DNA of 64,000 bases from Chlorops oryzae. Lineage: Eukaryota; Arthropoda; Insecta; Diptera; Chloropidae. The notes under the pieces were generated by a model. The model was not told the origin of the DNA and did no database searches. It saw nothing but the letters and a program-made list of their open reading frames with translations. Within the stretch, counting starts at the first letter, position 1, and each line of letters opens with the position of its first letter. Of the stretch, positions 10,785 to 23,960 are shown in pieces. The translations under genes and the position numbers were made by a program. The DNA is taken from contig CM035807.1 in assembly GCA_020466095.1 (NCBI GenBank), positions 8,313,197-8,377,196 on the forward strand, written 5' to 3'.

Positions 10785-11227
10785 TATATGTGAGTTTAAA
10801 AAGACTTAAAAATTTTGAGTGTTATTTACAATCGTATGCTGTAAAAATTTTTTTTTGATTAATACACACAAATTTATCGATTTTTACGTATTTATAATTA
10901 AAATTTTTTTTTTCAATATTTCATATCTCGTTGTGTGGGATTTGAACCTCGGAACTCTCTAGTCTTTTGCTTATCCATGTCACCGTGTTAGGTAAAACGA
11001 AAGTCAGGGATTTTTTTCGTTTATAAACTGAAAGTCAAATTAAAATTAATTTTATTTTTCTTATTTTCGAAATATTTCTGATTCATATAGGACTCATATA
11101 TATGAGCCTCTTATTTTCGACATATTCGGACTCATTTCGGACTCATAAATATTAGCCTATTATTTTCTATATATTTCATACTCATTTCGGACTCATATTT
11201 CGGAGCACTCAGAAAATGTTTGCTGGG
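10785..11227 (+). mobile_element. TIR element, right portion, with an embedded tRNA-like module
   Basis: It begins with the TTGAGTGTTATTTACAATCG block shared with 9419. It then has T-rich sequence, a minus-strand tRNA-like module (about 10935-10995), GACTCATAT units, and ends ACTCAGAAAATGTTTGCTGGG, an inverted match to 9104. Reverse-complemented, its middle aligns well with 56770-56960 (shared stretches TATAAACGAAAAA, GACTTTCG, GACTAGA, GTTCAAATCCCACA, TGTGTATT). Two independent copies in the window thus support one repeat family with inverted ends. Confidence 0.6.
10930..10995 (-). other. tRNA-Ser-like module inside TIR element
   Basis: On the minus strand, AAGACTAGAGAGTTCCGAGG is followed by TTCAAATCCCAC. 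GACTAGA resembles the anticodon-loop region of tRNA-Ser, and GGTTCAAATCC fits the pol III B box. The A-box part (about TAACACGGTGACATGG) is degenerate, and no intact acceptor stem is evident, so this is not a functional tRNA gene. It aligns with 56822-56880 in the opposite orientation. Confidence 0.45.
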
Positions 11228-11233
11228 ATACAT

Positions 11234-12950
11234 GCGAAATAATTTGATTTTATATGCGCATAGTTTTTGAAGTTGAGCTGCATTGCATAACAGAGCATGA
11301 GCCTTGCTAAAACCTTGATTTACGTTATTTGTCATGTCCGCGCATATGGTGATATGTTGCTCTAACCTACGCATACACCAAATGATATCACCTAATACGT
11401 AGTACCTAAATTCACACACATGGCCGTATAGCAAAACCCGGAAAACGAGTAAAAAAAAAAGAAGTTTTATTTTATTTTTTCTTCTTTTGCTTTAAATTTA
11501 TTACTCGTCTCTTGCCAATATTTCACTTTGACATGAAGCGTCGCAAAATGAAGCTGTCCAGTTTGTGGCGGTATATGGCTATGGCTGCCATTGAAATGAG
11601 TTCAGCGTTGCCAAATTGATGAAATTGCGGTACGTGCGTGCGTATGTATGTACGTAACTTTGACGAACGTTCAACGTCGTGTACACACATACAATCGTAA
11701 CGTACCAATTTAGACAGTTTGATTCGAACGGCTTGTGCTCGTGCTGGTTCATGTCGCCGATGGGCGTTGATTGGTATTTGCTTGATGTATGGCCACGCGT
11801 CTCGTGGACAATCGAACGAGTGAAGAAAATTTTCATTTTCGGTTTTCACGTTAATTTATAATTTTTAGCACGCTTTTAGGGATCAATTAGCAAACACGCA
11901 ATACACTTAATTAAAATTATCCAAACGACATGCTGTGCGAACAATGCTCTTCATATAAATATGAGAATTTGATGGCCATACGAGATTTTTCCATTTTCAT
12001 TTAGGTTTTTTGTTAATGTTTCCTTTTTTTTTATTTTTTATTTTGTTTTTGCTTTACTGGCTCCTCTGAATCCCTTCAGAGTGCAAAAAAAAAAATGTTC
12101 TTCTCTATATACAAATATCCGAGCAAAACATGCAAGAAGGCCTTGCATTGATAACTCTTCTCAAGGTGATCGAAAATACTTGCCATTCATAAGTACTGTC
12201 ATTTCTTTTTTTTTTTTTTCTTTTCTTTCTCTTAATAATTGTTGTTCTTCTTTGAGGGGAAAATTTTAAAGAAGAACAGAAATGTTTTCATTTAATTTTA
12301 TTTCTGCCAATGGCGTCACAGTGCAGCCTCTTACCGCACAATTACCATAAAAAAAAAAAACACAAAAATAGGAGGCAAAAACGAAAACATTAAATGCGTT
12401 CCTCTGTGCTCATGCCACAATTTTACTTCACTTCACATCCGCATGGATAACAACTAAAATGATGAAACAATGAAAATTGTGCTGCAATCAAAACCTGTGC
12501 AGTCCCTCCGCTTCGTTCAAACATAATTAAAGACAAACAGTTCAAAGGCGTTCGCTATTAATGGGAAGATTACAATGAGAGCTCAGTGCATGTGCACATG
12601 TTGCCGTGTACAACCGTCGCACAAACATACTGAAGTACATTCAGGCATGCACGCACTCATATCATGCGTAAACAACGCATCTCACCGATGATGGGATATG
12701 ACATTCTCAATGAACTGATAGCAACCGAAGAGGATTAATGAACTTTATACTTGAATGGATGCGAAGAGAAAGCTTTCTAAAGAGTGTGGGTTGTTTTTTC
12801 TAAGCTTCTTTTCTGAGGAGCTGGATTACAATGATGTCTGATTAGGAAGAAGATCTTATGACAGTAGAAGGTCAGATTCAGAGAGATGGAGAGACAAGAT
12901 ACCAATGAGACAAGACCGAAGAGGATTAGAGAGATATATGAAGAGAGCAG
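11234..12950. other. Non-coding stretch
   Basis: No gene is recognised. Open frames at 11523-11861 overlap on opposite strands, and I reject them as chance. Poly-T and poly-A runs and CATA words are frequent. It leads into the GA-rich tract. Confidence 0.45.
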
Positions 12951-13073
12951 AGAAACCAAGAGAGAGAGAGAGAAGCAGAGAGAGAGAGACAGAGAGAGAG
13001 AAGATAGAGAGAGAGAAGAAGAGAGAGACAGAGAGAGAGAGCAGAGACAGAGAGAGAGAGAGACAAGAGAGAC

Positions 13074-13131
<58 letters not shown>

Positions 13132-13173
13132 AAAGAGAGAGAGAGACAGAGAGAGAGAGAAGAGAGAGAGAGA

Positions 13174-13204
<31 letters not shown>

Positions 13205-13525
13205 AGAGAGACAGAGAGAGAGACAGAGAGAGAGAGAGAGAAGAGAGAGAGAGAAGAGAGAGAGACAGAGAGACAGAAGAGAGAGAGAGAGAGAGACGAG
13301 AGAGAGACAGAGAGACGAGAGAGAGAGACAAGAGAGACAGAGAGAGAGAGAGACGAGAGACAAGAGAGACAGAGAGAGAGAAGAGAGACAGAGAGAGACA
13401 GAGAGAGAGACAGAGAGAGAGACAGAGAGACAGAGAGACAGAGAAGAAGAGAGACAGAAGAGACAGAGAGACAGAGAAGAGAGAAGAGAGAGCAGAGAGA
13501 AGAGAGAGACGAGAAGACAGAGAGC

Positions 13526-13558
<33 letters not shown>

Positions 13559-13655
13559 AGACAGAAGAGACAGACAGAGAGAGAGAGAGAGACAGAGAGA
13601 GAGAGACAGAGAGACAGCGAGAGAGAGAGCCACAGAGATAGAGAAACAGCAGACA
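12950..13655. repeat. About 700 bp GA/GAC purine tract, (GAGA)n with interspersed GACAGA
   Basis: Almost every base on the + strand is G or A with periodic C (GACAGAGA, GAGACAGA). All six frames lacking stops here (Arg/Glu-rich on +, Ser/Leu-rich on -) are artefacts of the repeat. Such tracts contain many GAGAG sites for GAGA factor-type proteins and can form triplex DNA; whether that matters here is inference. The interruptions are irregular, suggesting an old, decaying microsatellite expansion. Confidence 0.9.
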
Positions 13656-16600
13656 GAGAGCAAGAGAGAATGAGAAAACGGGGGAACAGGGAGAATGGGT
13701 GAATGAGTGACAAAGAGACAGATATACAGGGACATGTAGTACTCTCTATAGTGTTGCAAACGGATGGCCAATTGTATAAAGAGACTTTGAAATAATGTTA
13801 CCGTTGGTGAGAGAATTAATGACGCTAAGTCCGAAGTAGTATCGAGGAAAATTATCGATTTCTTGAACATGTGTTTTCTACGAACGTATCTGAATATAGG
13901 CCCTCAAAAATCCCCCCCGCCCAAAAAAAAAAAAAAAAATGGTAAAAAAGTATAAATTTTATTTTAAAACACAAAATGGAGAGACATATTCACAGAATGA
14001 AAATTGAAAATATTATTTTAGTTATCGAGGCATATTCAACGTTAAAGCATTTCATTTTTGCTGACCAGCGAGATATTCACTCATCGCGTTGTAGACTGTG
14101 CGGGGGGATTGAAGCAACTGCCATATAGAGTTCTGGGTCTCTGCCTCTCGCAGTCCACTTTTTTCGAGCATTGATGCCAAATGTTGCATTTACTTTTTGA
14201 ATTTCTGACATTAAGAGTACCAACAAACGGAAAGCTAACATGACGGAAAAGCGGCACCAGCCGAGAGTGCACACAGCCACACATGCTCTAACGCATACGT
14301 ACATGCATTCACATATGTGTTCCAACATACATGTGTACACATTCGTGTTCCATGTGCCTACATGAGCACATAGTGTTTTTACAAAGTTTAAATTACACAT
14401 GCTACTTTTACACTCTTTGATATAGACGCTCACGCATGGCCAATCTAGACGCACAGCTTTGAACAAACCCATACACACAGCGCATATACACGCGCACGCA
14501 TTTGAGTTAAGTTTCGGAAACAGATGCCCCGCTCGGTTGCAGTTACATTTCATAAACTCTTGCAACAAAATAAGAAATGGCGCTGCGACGTTTCTTTGAT
14601 TTTCCTTATATATATATACGTTTTTTTTTTTTTGAACTCCCCAATTTTAATGCATGAGTGTGTTTTGTGTGTGCTGTGCGTGTGTGCGTTACACATGCTT
14701 GGCTGGCATGTTTCTTTTAGAAGGACTTGGCCAAAAGCAGCAGTAAACATAAGAAATTGTACACTTACGAATTTATTGCTTTTGGCGCACTACAAAATAA
14801 AGTTGAGTGAAGCGTTCCATGTGCCTTGCTATTCCGCAATCTTGCTCTGACTTGAAATTTTATTACGTTTTTTTTTTTTTTTGTTTTTGTTGGTGTTGTT
14901 TTTTTTTATTATTTCTTTCCTTCCTGTTCCCTTCGTTTTGTTATGTTTAACTTCCCCCCGCCCGCTTTTTTTTTTTGGCATAATATGTTCCATTCGGCTT
15001 AAGAGACCATTGACACAGTCACTCGTGTTGATCGTGTGCGAACTTTCCTCGTGCGTGTGTATGCGTGCCTGTGTGAACAAGTCGCGCGCTGTGTTTTATG
15101 CAATAAAATTTTGAATTTATGTGAAATCGTTTGAGATATATTCTTCTACTTCTTCTCCTTGGGCTTCTCCTTCGGATTTTTATAGCGTCACGTTATACTT
15201 TATGGCAGATTTTATTAGTGTACAAATACGGATACATATCCCAAATTAGAACTAGAAATCGATATTGAAGTAAGTACTTAAGATAATATGCACGTGCAAT
15301 TGTCCAAATGATCACATTTGTTTCGCAGGAAGGTAATTTTGTTGCTTATTAAAAGCAAAAAAATTCACTCAAAGACCATCAAATATGGAGTAAAATATTC
15401 AAAGATGTCGCATTGCTTTTGAATCTGAAAATATAAATGTAGGAAAATTATTGCAATCGCTCTTTATGATTGCAGAAAAAGACCTAGAAGTTAAGTAGCC
15501 CCATCTTTTGATGGAAATTCTCCAAAATACTTTGGATACAGCAAAAATAAGGGGACACCCCAATATTCATTGTCATATTCATAACCTTTATATATCATTT
15601 GGTAGCGAGATAAAGGATTCAACATAAAAAGTTATGGAAACAGCAACTCATTAGCTTCATTTATGCCTTTGAAATCGATATTATGTCAATTTTGATTAAT
15701 TACAATAAATATTCGTGCAAAGTTCAATGTCCTTTTCAACAAAATTCAATGAACAACCCATCGTTTACGCTTGATGAACGCACAGCGTTTGTGTATGAAA
15801 ATCAACCTTCAACAGGACCTCCATTCATCATTGAAATTTATTTATGAAGCATCCTGTATTCAAATACCGAGACATTTCCATGCGTCATTTCGCCAAAATG
15901 TAACCTTCAAACTTCTTTCATAATTGTTTTCCGCAGTTAATTTGTTTTTCTGAATCCTGACAAACTAAAAGCACAAACCTCACACACACACACACGCACG
16001 CACGCACATTGCAGAAAACTCTTTAACTAATGCAATTAAAGAGAGTACATTGTAATGTTTGAGAAAACTTGGGTAAACTACCGTCAAAGTTTCTTTCTCT
16101 GTGTCATAAGTGCGCCTTACAAACAACTTTAAGTGACTCTGAACTTCGAGGAAAGTTGGATGAAGTAACTCAGCATCTCTCTGGTCTCATATGATAACTC
16201 TTTTCTCTTAAATGGCCTCCTCTTCTCGTCTAACAATCTTTCTTCTTTTTGTTATTTTCTTTTTTTTGCTTCGATAATGGCAAGTGTATGGAAGTCTAAT
16301 GCTGTAGAGTGGACACTTAGCGCAATTACTTAGTTAGTGCGAGGACACAGAAAGTGCAAAATGTCTTCCATAATGTCTACTTTGGTCGAATACCACAAAC
16401 TGTTGGATACACAGCTTCCTCGGACAGACCACATACATATGCATACATATTGCTCAAAGCAGAGACATTCCCATTTTCAAGCATTCTTGCAACTTATTTT
16501 CATTACTGCATATTTCATATGTGCGACAGATGTACGAAATTACTATATTAAGATTTTGGCTGGCGAAAGATTTCTTAATTTTCCTTTGAAGAATACCTAC

Positions 16601-19600
16601 AAAAAGAAATGTCAAACGATCGAAACGTTTTGGGAATTTCAGAAGAGATGTTAACATAACTGGAATGAGTCATGACCAGTATAAATAAAATCCATTTTAA
16701 TTGGTCGAAAGGGAAGACGGACATTCTTGAATAAATTTAATATCCTCAAACTCACAACCAGTTATAGAAAATGTCAACATTTTGAATAGTTAAGTACGAG
16801 TGTAGAACATATTATAGGAGTGTAGAAGAAAAATGGTCTTAAAAGAATAGACTGTTTTATATTAATGATATTTAGGGAATCAGAAATTATTTGAACTAAC
16901 ACCGAGATGTATGCTTTTGACTATTTAAAAACCAATTTATATTAATTTAACCTTTCAATAGTTGATAATTATGGCTCTAAGAAGATCTACAGAACTTCTA
17001 AAATCCTCGCTCAGGATCTTCATAAAGGGATAAAGCTACAAGATCACGCAGAGAATAAAATTGTTCCACAGTAATTCCTACTGCTCTTTAACTATTCGCC
17101 AACTAGTCACAAATATACAAGGACGATTCCCTTTTAGCTTGCCAAGCATTGCCTTGAACTATCTTTTTTTGATAATAGAGCTGTAAATGGCAAATAACTG
17201 CATGCAACTGCTCCATGAGTAGACCTCCTGCGGCCAATAAGAGTTCAATTCTCTCACTTGTGCCAGTTGGTCTTGCTCGTTGTCTTGAGAATTTCGACAC
17301 ACGCTGGATAATTGAGTAACTACTCTTCTTCTAGACCAGTTGTTGCTACTCAAGGTCTAGTCAATTTTCATACATAAAATACTCCGCGTTTTAACTAGCA
17401 CATTCCGAGTTACCTCATGGTACTCCTCATTGGTAAAATGACCTCTTCATTACTGTAGGATGCTAATAACTGAACAGCTGAACAGATTCTTTGAGTGCAC
17501 TTGCTGCATCGGATTGCTCCTCTGCACCGTTTTGCCAGTGCAAAGTTGAATATTTTTACCTAAAATTAGAATAAAAAATTAAAAAATTACCCCTCTAAAT
17601 ATGCTCTAAATTTTTCATTCAACGCTGAATGATAAAATATATTTTAATCAGTTTTGCACGATTGCTTTCGAAAAATCTGTACTCCTGGATTTCAAATACT
17701 GAAAATAAGACATGAAGCAAACCCTTGGTCCCTACGAACCATCAAAGCTTTAATTGGTATCAGAAAAAGAAAAAAATAATTTTCAAATTACTTAACTTCA
17801 ATAAACCTTTTCGTGGATTATCGTGCTTAGCCGGTTAAACAGAAATATCACGCTTTCGAAGAAATTTTATTGTTGAGTCGTATTAAATCTCCATTAGTTC
17901 GTTTTATTATTATTAATTTTTTTCTAGTTTATTTTTTTCCTCTCACCGTCGACAAAGTAACTTGGTTCGGGTGTTTTGTTTTTAATTTCGCTGCCGTTGC
18001 TCGTTGGGTTGTAGGTGATGCAAACTAGAATGGAAAATTGAACAACTTCTGCTCGTTTTGGTGCTTGAATAAGCGGAAATGGATGCGGCGCGCACAAACA
18101 AAGGGAAGCAAGAACAGCTGTAGCAGTCAGCATACGATCTCATGCGTTGCGCCGAACGTCGAACTTGCGGTTCCTGTTGAACTTCCCTTTCCCGTTCTCT
18201 TTTCGTTTTTCGTTTTTTTGGCTTTTTGTTTCAATCTGTCTGTCCGTCTGTCCATTCGCTGAGTGTATGCCCGTCTGGTGGACTAACCAACCTCACGCCC
18301 GCCCATCCGCTTTTCCGCTGCCAACACACCGTCAAATTGCAAGGTTAAGCCATAATGAAAGTAAAATGATGAACTAAAATGTTGTTCGCTTTAATAAATG
18401 CAATTTTTCGCTGCTTCTACTTCTGATGATGATTACACGATGAGGATGACGTCAATGGTGGTGACGGTGACGGCAACGGTGGTGTTGCTGGGGTCCCGGC
18501 CGGGGCCATATACACACTTCTTGTTCCCACCATTAGCCATCACTATCTTTCATACTTTCTTTCTGCCACTCATTTCGGTTGCTTGTTTTGTTACGACGAG
18601 TGTTATGTGTACCCATCTACTTTTGGTTATGTTCGTTATCCTTGTTGTTGCGCTGTTGTCGTTGTTGTTGGTACCGGTTTTTAAACAGCAATAGTACGAC
18701 TGTTGATGTTGCCTTTGTTGCCATCATGCAAGCCTGCCATCGTTGCTACTTTCGTTCGTTCGTTCGTTCGTTGGTTCGTTCCTTCGGCGCATTGTTGATA
18801 CTTGCACAAAAAATGCAAAAACATCGAATGCTTTTGTAACTGCCTCATTTTGTTCTTTGCCGGTTCTACTCGAACTTCAACTCGGTTGCTTTAGTAGTGC
18901 ATTACTTGCCTGTCGAAATTAATTACGTGGAATATTTTTGAGCAGCATCATTGCAAGCGTTGCCCGTACTGCTCAATGTTTTCCCCTTTTTTTTGTGTGT
19001 TTTTTTTTTTTTTGTATTGTTTTCATTTTTGTTTCCAGTCATCTGGAGTTAGCCTCTCTGACAAGCCAACGTTCTGCCGTGCTGCTCCCATGGTTCCTTG
19101 CTTCCATGCTTCCTTGCTGGCTTGCTCGCTTGATTTTAAATTGCAACCAAAAGCTCTCGTATACACTGCGTTCGGCTTTTTTTTTGTTTTCTTTGCATCG
19201 TTTCTTTTCTCCTCGTTCGCTTGTTTATTTTCATTTTGGTACATTCCACTTCTTTTAAATTACAATTCAAAAATATTTTGCAATTTTCTGCTCCTTCGAG
19301 GGAAATTTATAGAAACAATAATTATGTAGGTACCCCCTGCGTTGCCGTGTCCTTGCGAAAATGTTATTTTAAGAGGAGGTGAAGCTTTCGGCAGGAATAA
19401 AATTGTGAAGAAAATTGATATCAGAAATCATGTATGTACTTACCTTTCGGGATGTCATTGTGTTAAAAGCTCGTAAAGATTTGTTACTGAAATGAATGAA
19501 AGAAGAAGATTGTTTGAGTTTTTGAAACAGATGCCATGAAACGAAAAATATTTCGCATTCTTTCAAACCAAGAGCAAATAAATTAAGCAAAATAAAGTAA

Positions 19601-20486
19601 CAAATCGAACGGCAGTCATTTGTCATTAGAATGGATTTTAAATACAAAAATGCCTTAAATTTTCACAAAAATTGTTGAGACGACTCGAAAAAATTTGTAT
19701 GATAAATTCACGTCGATAGATCAGAATGCAGACAGATAAATACTTAGCCATACATCTTCGGAGAGTGCCCCGAAAGGGAGTGTAAAGGCACTCCCAACCG
19801 AAACATTTCGAAGTAGTGCTAGCGGATCAAATGCTTCAGCAAAATACCACCTTATGTGTAGGCAGACTGGAGGAGTTTTTTTTTTTTAATACTTTTTTTT
19901 ACTCTTTTTGGGTTATCTAAAATAGCATTGTAGAACTTCTGAAAACCCGATTTTGGGATCTCCTCCTTCCATGTAAGCCTCCATCTTCTTTTCTCCCGAA
20001 AAAATTTCGAATTTCGAGCTCCTTTTCGATCGTCTTTAGAAACATTTTCACCCCAGAAGAGGGTGCTTTACGAGCGCGATCCAGATTCTGTTGGTTGGCT
20101 GGGAAGATAAATAGGTGCATCGATGAATACTTACATTGAGAGTTAACGAAATAGATTCTTAGGTGGACAGATAGATAGATGACAGCAGCTTGTGGAACAT
20201 TTCGCCGCTCGTAGTTGACGAAATGAAAGACATCCTTAAAGAAAAATATAGGATCATTTCACTCCTTTGAGGAAACGAAACCTTCAGCTAATAGAATTCA
20301 ATGGGGACAGAAAACTTTGTTCATCAAAACTAGTTACTGAAAACTCAAAACAGGCAATTAATTTTTGGCTTAGAAAGGATCTCGTTCACAGCGTACATCT
20401 TTGATTCCGTTGATAAAGCTAATGAAGATTTTCTTCTCTTCAGTGTTTTAAAGAAAAACACAAAGTATTGAGGCCTTCAAAGTTTC

Positions 20487-21032
20487 TTGCCAGAATCCAT
20501 TTTATTCCCTCATCGTGATGAGGAACGCATGCCCACATACACAGCATACCTACTTGAAACGTTGCATTGTATTCATTTCGTAATATTGAGTCCTTATATC
20601 CGCCTTTATTTTTATAGAGCCATTCAGCTATTTACGTGTGCAGTTATCTCTTTCAAAATAAAAATAAGAAAAACAAGTGAAAAGGTTGAAGTGAGGTATG
20701 GTCCGACTAGAATGTACCCTGCCCATAAGAACCTTACTTGGATTTTTGTTCTAAAGATGGACGATATCCTTATTAGAGACATTTTATTTGACGGTTCAGC
20801 TGTTCGAGATGCGGTTCTGTTAATGAATTACAAGCATACTTTAAGTATGTCGAATAGACCAACTGAAAAACATACAAACGGGTTGAGAAACAGTGAAAAG
20901 CAGGAAGATCATGATCCAATTCGTGTAATCTTTTTTTTATATTTTTTATTTATATATTATTTATATTTATTTTTTTTTTTTTTTTGGAGCGGTGCTTATT
21001 TCTTGCTGTTACAAGATACTCGCGGAACTTAA
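20487..21032 (+). other. Open frame of 181 codons, significance unknown
   Basis: This is the longest frame in the window outside simple repeats and transposons. The first 140 codons have mixed composition (pieces such as MPESILFPHRDEERMPTY and HKNLTWIFVLKMDDILIRD). The last 35 are dictated by a T-rich tract (FFLYFLFIYYLYLFFFFFW). No known domain is recognised and no splice structure or Kozak-quality start is evident. In sequence this AT-rich a frame of this size is uncommon but not exceptional, so I call it probably non-coding. Confidence 0.15.
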
Positions 21033-23796
21033 ATGCCCCCTCGTGAGTTTATAGAGACATTAAGTGTATGAAATAAATGCAGAAAAGTTAAGTAGAGTGC
21101 CGGAGAGAGGGACGGATTGAAGTAGAAGAATAAGAGAGGAAAAAAAAGTCATCACAATCGTAAGAAAATCTTCGAGTTCCGCCGGAACAGATGCTAACTG
21201 CGCTCAATTGCTTGACCCAAAAGACTTTATTTTACCATTTATATCAGAATTTTTCATGCCCTCTTCGAGCCATGTCGTATGTATTTAAAGAGTTAGAGCT
21301 CAAGATATGAGCTCAAGATATGGGCAATGGGAGGTAACTGCAATTTCTGCCATTACCATCAGCACACTCTTCACACACACACATATATATGTATTTTTTT
21401 TTTCTATATTTTCGTCTTTTATTTTGATGTGATGTTCCTTTTATCGTCTTTGTGTTTGTTTTTGTTTACAATACTCACTGACAATACTTACTGACAATAC
21501 GGCCGGTGATTGTACTCTGTGTGTTCTCTGCTTTGTGTGCTTACGGCGCTCGAAGGCTTACTTGCGCTCAATCGCAGGCGTCAGGGCAGAAGCTCCTTAA
21601 AAAAGCAATATCATTTAAAATAAAATAAAATAAAAAAAAAAACAAGAATAGAAAATGAAGAAGAAAAAAAAAAAACGATATGAACACGACAAATGGTTGA
21701 CGATGACGACGACGTCCCAGTCCCAGTCACATTCACATTCACAGTCGTCGAAGATGACAATGAAGTGGCGCACTTGCTGCCTACAGCAGCGAATGTCGAA
21801 AAGAAAAGCTAAATTCCGCCGATGCGATTCGAGAAGGATTCTACAAAGAATTCCTTTATACGCACACATATGAATGGATGGATGTACGAGTACGAGTAGG
21901 TATAGTCGATGTGAGGCGGAATACTTGACTACTTGAAACTACCTTCATTCGTGTGCGTGAATTCGGGTGTTCGAGTCACTTTTTAAATGTTCATTAAATT
22001 GGATTTTTAGTGTTCATCGTAAAAAATTCAAAGCATCCAATTGCCCTCGAAAGAGGCGCACAAAACGCTCCGTTGCTGTAAATGGAGCAAACTGCAGGGG
22101 TCAAAGCGGAACGCTCTATACACCCGATTCGAATACTTGGCACTGACCATAACTCGCCTCAGGGGGTATGCAATGTGAATTCTGCCATAGTGAAAATTCT
22201 CAATACAGGGTGATACGAATACGAATAGACGAACAAGGATGGACCATGGATAGACGAATTGAATTCTTTTTAAGTTTTCGCACAGACAATTAAAGCGACA
22301 TCGATACATCGTGAAGTGAAAAAAAACTTCAAATTGTAAGGAATTCCTTTTGAAAGGCGCATCCCGCACCCTGTTCGTCCTCCAATGAATGCTTTTATTT
22401 TGATAGGATTCAGCGCTGTTTTCCTGTTCGTTTATTCATTCGGCGCAGATTGTGAGGTACTTAAACTGCTTACGGTCATAAAAGTGAAAGAGTAGAAATT
22501 TTTTAGTTTTCTAACAAAATGCCAAAAGTTTGCCCCCTGCCCCGCCGAACAAAAAATAAAAAAAAAAATAAATAAATAAAAAAAAGGAATGCAAGCGCCT
22601 TGACTGCATCGCGAAAACTGATATCCTAAGCGATGCCTGTTTTATTTCTCCCTTTCCAATTTTATCGATTAAATTTAATGATACGGAATATTAAATATTT
22701 TGCCGTCAAAACTTTTTATCGTTGAACAGTTTTTTTTTTTTTTTTTTTTTGCGTGTGACGAGGACATCAGGATATTGTATTTCTGCATTCTACGAGTATA
22801 GACAGCCGCAGAAGAGAGGGAATTTCTCCATTTTTTTTCAGTCGTATCTGTTTTTCTGTTCAACGCTTTTGCATCATTACGGCTAAATATAGAACGTAAT
22901 GGAGGTAAAAAAAAAACTTTTTTTGTTTTCTTCTTAAAAATCTCAAATACGGAAAAAGCTTTGGCTTCTTCTTTCGAAACCTATTTTCTTTTTTTTTTCC
23001 CCCTTAATTTTATTGCCAGAAGCAAGGCACTTTTTCTCGCTGTGTCGCTTTAATGTCATTTGTTTTGCTTGATTCAGTTTTTCCTTTTGTTATTCTTTCG
23101 TTTTTTCTCTGGCTTACTTCTTAACCAAATATTTGCATATTCACTGTGAAAACAAAGCGAAAAAATCACGGCAAAAAAGGATTCGCCAGACCCGGAAAAT
23201 CCACAAAACAAATAAGCAAACTCAATGGTAACAAACTATGATGGCGGCATCGAAATGACCGGAGCCAACCGAACTGATCAGGCAATGTGGTTAATGCAAG
23301 CAAATAGAAATTGGAAAACAAACAAAGCTAAAGGAGAAAAACGAGAGAGAGAGAGAGAGAGAAGTGCGATAGAAAAAGCAACAAAATGAAACGAATCGAA
23401 GGCACTTATCTCAAGAATCTCGCACGTCATTCATCGCACGCTTAACATAAAAAGAAAAAATTTGAAAAGTGAAGACCAATGAGGTCGGTTAGAAGGCAAA
23501 ATAATTTCTGATTTTTCTAAATTTTTCTTTTTATTACTTATTCAAAGCAGATTCACCGTCAAAAATGATCAAACTTACGTTGCATACTTTCAGGATGGGC
23601 CAATACAGACCCAGCCGGAAATGTCCCGGCAGAAACAATCAATGATTTCAGCATGACATAGAGCCGCGACTCCTCCTGATTATACTCCAACATTCTCATG
23701 AAATTAACACACAAGCGGCATTGGCAGTCATAAGAATATATGTCACGAGTTGAACATCGAAAGTGGAGTAGATCTACTCCGTCGTATCGATACTTC

Positions 23797-23960
23797 TATC
23801 GATGACAGTGCCATTGGAGTTGCGATGAATAACATTTCCTCTCGATGACATTGCCATTGCAATTGCGATAAAAAGCCTATAGAAAAACGATAACCGAGCT
23901 AAATTCCTATAAAAAAATGATACCCGAGCTTCTCTCGATGGCAATGCCATTGCAATTGAG
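23797..23960 (+). repeat. Degenerate local tandem repeat (GATGACATTGCCATTGCAAT unit)
   Basis: Three units of about 29 bp (23797-23825, 23840-23869, 23932-23960) share the pattern ATCGATGACA-TGCCATTG-A-TTGCGAT. Between the second and third lies a duplicated 30 bp unit ending GATAACCGAGCT / GATACCCGAGCT. The divergence indicates an old local duplication. Confidence 0.6.

Noticed and set aside
10930..10995. A functional tRNA gene
   Set aside because: A- and B-box-like words are present but no acceptor stem pairs and the D arm is degenerate. The module is shared with another repeat copy.
12777..13870. Long open frames of 184-314 codons on both strands
   Set aside because: They are dictated by the GA/GAC microsatellite (Arg/Glu on one strand, Ser/Leu on the other). 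All frames are open simultaneously, so there is no coding signal.
14077..14568. 163-codon Cys-rich minus-strand frame
   Set aside because: It is driven by CA/TG and CATA microsatellite words, with no domain and overlapping frames on both strands.
17103..17530. Minus-strand frames suggesting a decayed protein (pieces such as ERIELLLAAGG)
   Set aside because: Readable only by jumping frames past several stops; no family recognised, so a pseudogene call would be guesswork.
22205..22371. CAGGGTG ... CACCCTG pair suggesting a MITE
   Set aside because: Only 7 bp match and there is no target-site duplication.
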